NCBI RefSeq assembly: GCF_963678635.1
Contig: NW_026970724.1
Span: forward strand, 1 to 64,000
Source of the DNA: Symsagittifera roscoffensis
Taxonomy: Eukaryota; Xenacoelomorpha; Acoela; Convolutidae
DNA: 64,000 bases
Direction of reading: 5' to 3'
Positions 57,264-64,000 of the stretch are shown one piece after another. A program made the translations under genes and the position numbers. Each line of letters begins with the position of its first letter. Position 1 is the first letter of the stretch. Below the pieces are notes generated by a model. That model searched no databases, had not been told where the DNA came from, and was given only the letters and a program-made list of their open reading frames with translations.

Positions 57264-57800
57264 TTGTTCCGACTTTCGTCAAAATATTTGTGCTCGGTTG
57301 GGTTTTTCGACTTTTTAACTAGCCATTTTTGACGGGATTTTTTTTTTATTATTCAAAAAGGTAATGTTGTCATGAATTCAAATTTGAAAAACGATATTTC
57401 ACCTATGATCTTTTTTTGTGAGGTTATTGGAGTTTAAAGATAGATATTTTGGCCATTTTGGGACAATTAACGCGCGATATATATCGCGCCACTAACGCGT
57501 AAGCGGATATTTAACCCGTCTTAGAAATCGTTCCAAATTGGTTAAAGGAAGCATTTTTGCCATAATTGATTTGCTACTAGGAGCGAAATCTATCACTCTG
57601 AACTAAATGTGGCGTGTGTGGAGATGATTTTTTCAAAAATCTTAAAATATTAAAATAAAAAAATTGTATCTTTTTTTACATTTAATTTTTCATGTAATTT
57701 AATTTTTTGTACATTTAATTTTTCATGTTATTTACTGCTCTATAGACCTTAAAAGCCAGTCGGAACATTCAAGGCCTCGCGCTTATATGAGCAGTCTTGT
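57264..57800 (+). repeat. Dispersed repeat R1 copy in array unit 1
   Basis: TTGTTCCGACTTTCG start and a GCGCGATATATATCGCGC centre (57472-57489, a perfect 18-bp palindrome). The right end GAGCAGTCTTGT is kept, but the terminal hairpin is eroded. Confidence 0.88.
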
Positions 57801-58640
57801 CTAATTTAGTTATCAACTATCGTATTGTCTATCAAATTGTCTATAAAAGTTTTCTCATATAGCCACTATGAAAATTATCAGTGCTTGTATTGAAGAAATT
57901 TTTCAATGGTTTACGAATTCCGCCCAGATGCTGTAAAATAAACAACTTATATCAATAACAGGAAACATTAGATAACCAAAAGGTTCAATTAAATAGCAAA
58001 AAATCAATTTCAACATTTTTGATTATACAAAACCATCAATCAGGATCATACCGAATGTATATGCATAGTTAAAAAGTACCCGCACTGAAGTTCTATGGAT
58101 AAAAAAACTCAAATCGGTTAGATTTGAGTTTTGTTGACAGTGTCTTTGAAAAGTTAAAAAAAATCAAATATATACTATTAAAAATGGATTATTTTGCTAT
58201 TTCTTTATGGAGCATTGAAATCCATTGCAAATGATCATTAATCGAATATATTCACTCTTATAGATAAAAACGAGCAAACTCAATTATAGTAATTTTTCAA
58301 CTTTATTGAGATGCAAACTTTAACGCACATAAAGTGTTTTCTACGTTTTAAGCTAAAGTGGCTGTACTTTAAGCTGTACTTGTTGTTCGGAAACTTTGGA
58401 GGGGAGAAGGGATTATAGTGGGACTGTTTTGCAGGGGATCGCGTGTCGATAAATGCATTTTTGTCCATAATCTTCCAAAACTGTTCTTTCTGATAATCTT
58501 CCAATCACTCCCCCTCCCCCACCTAAACTACCCCCAACACTAAACCAAACCCTCCACCCCTCCCCCGTGTTTCAATTGTGGTTCAGGTCAGAGGAGACAG
58601 ACCATAGCGACAGACCATAGCCATATAACTTTTTAAAGCC
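57801..58640. other. Array unit interior
   Basis: Contains a perfect 12-bp stem with loop GGTTA (58104-58132) followed by T residues. A minus-strand open frame at 58504-58280 is identical between units 1 and 2 but has no recognised family. A C-rich patch lies at 58510-58570. Confidence 0.45.
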
Positions 58641-58662
58641 CTCTTTCGGGACTCTTATACAC

Positions 58663-59020
58663 ATGTATCTTTTAATAATTTTCTCAATCAAATCTCTTTC
58701 TTTTTTAGTACATCTTGATCCCATATATCATAAAAACCCTCTCCCCGAACAGGACCACACGATCTCTTTGTTACACATTATGATTGTGAAGATCACCAAC
58801 AAACAAAACTCATTTCACAAATATGCAATTAATCAGGTCACACAATGTGAATCTGAACCACAATATATTGAATCAACAAGTGTAATCGCCTCACTGTACA
58901 CCAAAAGCCGAGCCACAACTCTATCAGGTTAGAAATTCACAGGGAGATTTTCTGAAAAGAGAGTACTTTGTTCACAAGTTTCAAATGGAAACAAGAATTA
59001 ACTCGACCACGAATCGTTTT
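58663..59020 (+). pseudogene. env-like gene fragment in array unit 1
   Basis: From the ATG at 58663 it matches the start of the env-like gene at 42985 of the large LTR element: signal-like N-terminus, then the INQVTQCESEPQ block and, after a stop at 58930, the TTTTCTGAAAAGAG...TGTTCACAAGTTTC block. Its open frame covers 89 codons, with fewer stops than the LTR-element copy in this part. It is cut off after about 360 bp. It derives from a related element, not from the copy in this window. Confidence 0.8.
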
Positions 59021-60569
59021 CTCAAGAAACATGAAAATTACTCTATCTTGACGCAGAGGATTGTAGAATAGCTTCAGTTTGGGGTGGGAATTGGTTCAGG
59101 TGAGGGGGGTTAATCAGGTCAATGTGTTGCTCAGGTCAATGTGTAAGTTATTGAAACGAGTTATTGCTAGATTCATGAGGCGTAGCTCGTATCAGTTTTA
59201 CTTGGTCTGTGTAAAAATTTATTGAAGCTCGAATGAAATGTTGTCCAAAACGGACATTGAAAACTGACATTTTAGAGAGCTTAAATTTGCGCTTAATTTT
59301 GTCCACAAACGTAGTTGTTCTGTTGATGTGACTAACCACACAAAATCATTATCTGACATACTAAGTAAGACAATCAAACATAGCCAACAGAGAGTGGGAA
59401 AAGAGTCAATGAACGCAAATAAGCATAAAAAAAATTACTGACAATTTTAAACGAAAATCTCAATTTTCGTAGTTTGAAAGACAGATGGCCCGAGATTTTT
59501 CTGAAATTCTAGAATAAATTATGATTGAAACTGGATCATTAGGTAAACTTTCTATTTCACTGAAAAAACTCAAAACTTTTAAAACAAGAAGTCGAAACTA
59601 GAGTTTCTGACGTTTTTAAGCTCGTTTCAATAGGTTATTACACAAACAAAATGCCGCGCTCCCTCCCTAAAATTTTATGTTAATGGGGCCTTTAGAAAAT
59701 TTTTTAGGGCTGATCGTTCAAAAATGAATTTTGTGAAACAGTATAAAAAAGGACCCTTTGGAAAACCTTGTCTTATGTGTTTCAAAATTGAGGGAGCTCC
59801 CATCGGCATTCTACTGGTCTCAGCTATAAATATTTGCACCACAACTCTAAAAAAATTATTATTGGTTAAAATTTTCAAAACAGCTACATGGTATTGGTAA
59901 ATCATTTTTTGTTCCCACAAAATCCGACCGGGAAATCGAAATGTACATTTTTTTGACCATATAGAAACAGTTAAAAGACTATCTGATCATTAAACTAACC
60001 TGTATTATATCTCACTCTATGTTCCAGCAGTTCACAAAAATCTAACAGTGTACGGTTTACCATGAGCAATAGTTTACAGATTTAATTTATTATACAGCGG
60101 CATTTTCTTATTTGTATGTATACAAGTGCTTTCTTTTCAAGTTGCGCTTCGAACCGCAAGAGTTTTGTAATTGTTATAACGAGCTGCGTCTGCTCAGCTC
60201 GTCATAATAATTACAAAGATTTTGTGTGCGGTTTGATGTGCAACTTGAAAGAAAATCGAATATGTTCATAAACTTTTTCACATGTTTGTAACTGAAGATC
60301 TAACACTATCAAGTGTTTTCGTCGAAGACTCTATTCGCTCTATGAAAACTTTAACTGTATTTTTCCAGTAACAGCAATGCAAAAATTGTATCCACAAATG
60401 AAACTGCCGTCAAGCTCTCGTAAGCAGTGATGGAGGTTATGATTTCATCAAGATGACGCAATTGAAAGCTAAGCATGAGCATTTCCTGAACATCTGATCA
60501 CGAAAAGAAAACTTTCAAATTGATGGATCTCTGTTTTCTGGTAGCCTTTGAGTCATTTGGAATTATTTA

Positions 60570-61106
60570 TTGTTCCGACTTTCGTCAAAATATTTGTGCT
60601 CGGTTGGGTTTTTCGACTTTTTAACTAGCCATTTTTGACGGGATTTTTTTTTTATTATTCAAAAAGGTAATGTTGTCATGAATTCAAATTTGAAAAACGA
60701 TATTTCACCTATGATCTTTTTTTGTGAGGTTATTGGAGTTTAAAGATAGATATTTTGGCCATTTTGGGACAATTAACGCGCGATATATATCGCGCCACTA
60801 ACGCGTAAGCGGATATTTAACCCGTCTTAGAAATCGTTCCAAATTGGTTAAAGGAAGCATTTTTGCCATAATTGATTTGCTACTAGGAGCGAAATCTATC
60901 ACTCTGAACTAAATGTGGCGTGTGTGGAGATGATTTTTTCAAAAATCTTAAAATATTAAAATAAAAAAATTGTATCTTTTTTTACATTTAATTTTTCATG
61001 TAATTTAATTTTTTGTACATTTAATTTTTCATGTTATTTACTGCTCTATAGACCTTAAAAGCCAGTCGGAACATTCAAGGCCTCGCGCTTATATGAGCAG
61101 TCTTGT
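60570..61106 (+). repeat. Dispersed repeat R1 copy in array unit 2
   Basis: Duplicate of 57264-57800, carried by the array. Confidence 0.88.
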
Positions 61107-61968
61107 CTAATTTAGTTATCAACTATCGTATTGTCTATCAAATTGTCTATAAAAGTTTTCTCATATAGCCACTATGAAAATTATCAGTGCTTGTATTGAA
61201 GAAATTTTTCAATGGTTTACGAATTCCGCCCAGATGCTGTAAAATAAACAACTTATATCAATAACAGGAAACATTAGATAACCAAAAGGTTCAATTAAAT
61301 AGCAAAAAATCAATTTCAACATTTTTGATTATACAAAACCATCAATCAGGATCATACCGAATGTATATGCATAGTTAAAAAGTACCCGCACTGAAGTTCT
61401 ATGGATAAAAAAACTCAAATCGGTTAGATTTGAGTTTTGTTGACAGTGTCTTTGAAAAGTTAAAAAAAATCAAATATATACTATTAAAAATGGATTATTT
61501 TGCTATTTCTTTATGGAGCATTGAAATCCATTGCAAATGATCATTAATCGAATATATTCACTCTTATAGATAAAAACGAGCAAACTCAATTATAGTAATT
61601 TTTCAACTTTATTGAGATGCAAACTTTAACGCACATAAAGTGTTTTCTACGTTTTAAGCTAAAGTGGCTGTACTTTAAGCTGTACTTGTTGTTCGGAAAC
61701 TTTGGAGGGGAGAAGGGATTATAGTGGGACTGTTTTGCAGGGGATCGCGTGTCGATAAATGCATTTTTGTCCATAATCTTCCAAAACTGTTCTTTCTGAT
61801 AATCTTCCAATCACTCCCCCTCCCCCACCTAAACTACCCCCAACACTAAACCAAACCCTCCACCCCTCCCCCGTGTTTCAATTGTGGTTCAGGTCAGAGG
61901 AGACAGACCATAGCGACAGACCATAGCCATATAACTTTTTAAAGCCCTCTTTCGGGACTCTTATACAC

Positions 61969-62326
61969 ATGTATCTTTTAATAATTTTCTCAATCAAATC
62001 TCTTTCTTTTTTAGTACATCTTGATCCCATATATCATAAAAACCCTCTCCCCGAACAGGACCACACGATCTCTTTGTTACACATTATGATTGTGAAGATC
62101 ACCAACAAACAAAACTCATTTCACAAATATGCAATTAATCAGGTCACACAATGTGAATCTGAACCACAATATATTGAATCAACAAGTGTAATCGCCTCAC
62201 TGTACACCAAAAGCCGAGCCACAACTCTATCAGGTTAGAAATTCACAGGGAGATTTTCTGAAAAGAGAGTACTTTGTTCACAAGTTTCAAATGGAAACAA
62301 GAATTAACTCGACCACGAATCGTTTT
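61969..62326 (+). pseudogene. env-like gene fragment in array unit 2
   Basis: Identical in layout to 58663-59020. It was copied with the array rather than inserted independently. Confidence 0.8.
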
Positions 62327-62448
62327 CTCAAGAAACATGAAAATTACTCTATCTTGACGCAGAGGATTGTAGAATAGCTTCAGTTTGGGGTGGGAATTGG
62401 TTCAGGTGAGGGGGGTTGCTCAGGTCAATGTGTTGCTCAGGTCAATGT

Positions 62449-63790
62449 GTAAGTTATTGAAACGAGTTATTGCTAGATTCATGAGGCGTAGCTCGTATCA
62501 GTTTTACTTGGTCTGTGTAAAAATTTATTGAAGCTCGAAGGAAATGTTGTCCAAAACGGACATTGAAAACTGACATTTTAGAGAGCTTGAATTTGCGCTT
62601 AATTTTGTCCACAAACGTATTTGTTCTGTTGATGTGACTAACCACACGAAATCGTTATCTGACATACTAAGTAAGACAATCAAAAATAGCCAACAGAGAG
62701 TGGGAAAAGAGTCAATGAACGCAAATAAGCATAAAAAAAATTACTGACAATTTTAAACGAAAATCTCAATTTTCGAAATTTGAAAGACAGATGGCCCGAG
62801 ATTTTTCTGAAATTCTAGAATAAATTATGATTGAAACTGGATCATTAGGTAAACTTTCTATTTCACTGAAAAAACTCAAAACTTTTAAAACAAGAAGTCG
62901 AAACAAGAGTTTCTGACGTTTTTAAGCTCGTTTCAATAGGTTATTACAAAAACAAAATGCCGCGCTCCCTCCCTAAAATTTTATGTTAATGGGGCCTTTA
63001 GAAAATTTTTTAGGGCTGGTCGTTCAAAAATGAATTTTGTGAAACAGTATAAAAAACGACCCTTTGGAAAACCTTGTCTTATGTGTTTCAAAATTGAGGG
63101 AGCTCCCATCGGCATTCTACTGGTCTCAGCTATAAATATTTGCACCACAACTCTAAAAAAATTATTATTGGTTAAAATTTTCAAAACAGCTACCTGGTAT
63201 TGATAAATCATTTTTTGTTCCCACAAAATCCGACCGGGAAATCGAAATGTACATTTTTTTGACCATATAGAAACAGTTAAAAGACTATCTGATCATTAAA
63301 CTAACCTGTATTATATCTCACTCTTTGTTCCAGCAGTTCACAAAAAGACAAAAATCTAACAGTGTACGGTTTACCATGAGCAATAGTTTACAGATTTAAT
63401 TTATTATACAGCGGCATTTTCTTATTTGTATGTATACAAGTGCTTTCTTTTCAAGTTGCGCTTCGAACCGCAAGAGTTTTGTAATTGTTATAACGAGCTG
63501 CGTCTGCTCAGCTCGGTATAATAATTACAAAGATTTTGTGTGCGGTTTGATGTGCAACTTGAAAGAAAATCGAATATGTTCATAAACTTTTTCACATGTT
63601 TGTAACTGAAGATCTAACACTATCAAGTGTTTTCGTCGAAGTCTCTATTCGCTCTATGAAAACTTTAACTTTATTTTTCCAGTAACAGCAATGCAAAAAT
63701 TGTTCCCACAAATGAAACTGCCGTCAAGCTCTCGTAAGCAGTGATGGAGGTTATGATTTCAACAAGATGACGCAATTGAAAGCTAAGCAT
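62449..63790 (+). repeat. 3306-bp tandem array, partial unit 3
   Basis: Matches the first 1.34 kb of the unit with scattered differences (for example CTCGGTATAATA in the hairpin, and a short AAAGACA insertion near 63345). It ends after GCTAAGCATG. It is the more diverged, probably older, end of the array. Confidence 0.9.
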
Positions 63791-64000
63791 GGTCTCAACT
63801 TGTTTAGGCCAAAACTTTATCTCAAAAACATCATGAAACAAAATGGGCAAAAGACAACCAGATAAATTAAAAAATATCAATTATGTATCAGTTTAACAGA
63901 ATGAAATCAGAGTAACCAAAATATACTTCACGTTAAGAATTATTTTGAATTTCATTACCTCAGAATTGACGTTGAACAAAATGTTCAATAAGACAGAAGT
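63791..64000. other. Flank of the tandem array
   Basis: Unique sequence to the window end; nothing recognised. Confidence 0.4.

Larger units (their letters stand above)
55837..59142 (+). repeat. 3306-bp tandem array, unit 1
   Basis: It starts GTAAGTTATTGAA and repeats at 59143 and 62449 with an exact 3306-bp period. Units 1 and 2 look almost identical over their length. Each contains a hairpin (56823-56948 in unit 1), R1, a short perfect stem (58104-58132), a C-rich patch (58510-58570) and an env-like fragment. The junction carries the 17-bp word TTGCTCAGGTCAATGTG, once or twice. Confidence 0.93.
59143..62448 (+). repeat. 3306-bp tandem array, unit 2
   Basis: Same content and order as unit 1, with no difference noticed over most of the unit except at the junction, where TTAATCAGG in unit 1 is TTGCTCAGG here. 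It includes a hairpin at 60129-60254. Confidence 0.93.

Noticed and set aside
58280-58504. 74-codon minus-strand frame in the array unit
   Set aside because: Identical in the two units only because the units are recent copies; no family match and no independent evidence.

Overview
The window is AT-rich eukaryotic DNA from an invertebrate-type animal genome. Genes are broken by GT...AG introns, and most of the sequence is decayed transposable elements. There are no operons, bacterial signals or CRISPR arrays. I cannot name the species: the host proteins fit a metazoan but do not fix a phylum.

Only two host genes are supported. The first is the 3' half of a class-I-like, lengsin-type glutamine synthetase on the + strand (exons 7145-7720 and 7954-8154). 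The second is a complete short-chain dehydrogenase/reductase (SDR) on the - strand (exons 51237-51027, 29737-29351 and 25215-25013; 266 aa). Its first intron is 21.3 kb, and 18.3 kb of that is an antisense LTR retroelement. Its last exon exists twice, because about 7.6 kb is tandemly duplicated (about 11768-19369 and 19370-26990).

Layout. 1-2204: 5' end of a deleted second copy of the LTR element, in reverse. 2205-7140: dispersed repeats. 7145-8154: glutamine synthetase. 8370-12700: a 1.36-kb inverted repeat around a 1.6-kb spacer. 11768-26990: the tandem duplication; each copy carries a decayed LINE (PHD-like ORF1, endonuclease, reverse transcriptase), an SDR terminal exon, a dispersed repeat here called R1, and a hAT-type MITE that is whole in copy 2 and cut in copy 1. 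26893-31077: MITE, a near-perfect fold-back, a relic of SDR exon 2, SDR exon 2, and an AT-rich repeat called R3. 31082-49392: the LTR element (gag, protease, RT, RNase H, integrase, ORF-X, env-like, ORF-Y, long 3' region, two LTRs, 4-bp target duplication). 49393-51237: the other half of R3, then SDR exon 1. 52560-55220: a diverged 1330-bp direct duplication with a better conserved core. 55837-64000: a 3306-bp tandem array (two full units and a partial third), each full unit holding a fragment of the same env-like gene.

The most unusual objects are the very long env-bearing LTR element with two extra ORFs and twin leader stem-loops, the spread of its env 5' part inside a tandem array, the duplicated SDR last exon, and a dispersed repeat ending in a conserved hairpin. 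All element genes seen here are broken by stops, frameshifts or deletions.
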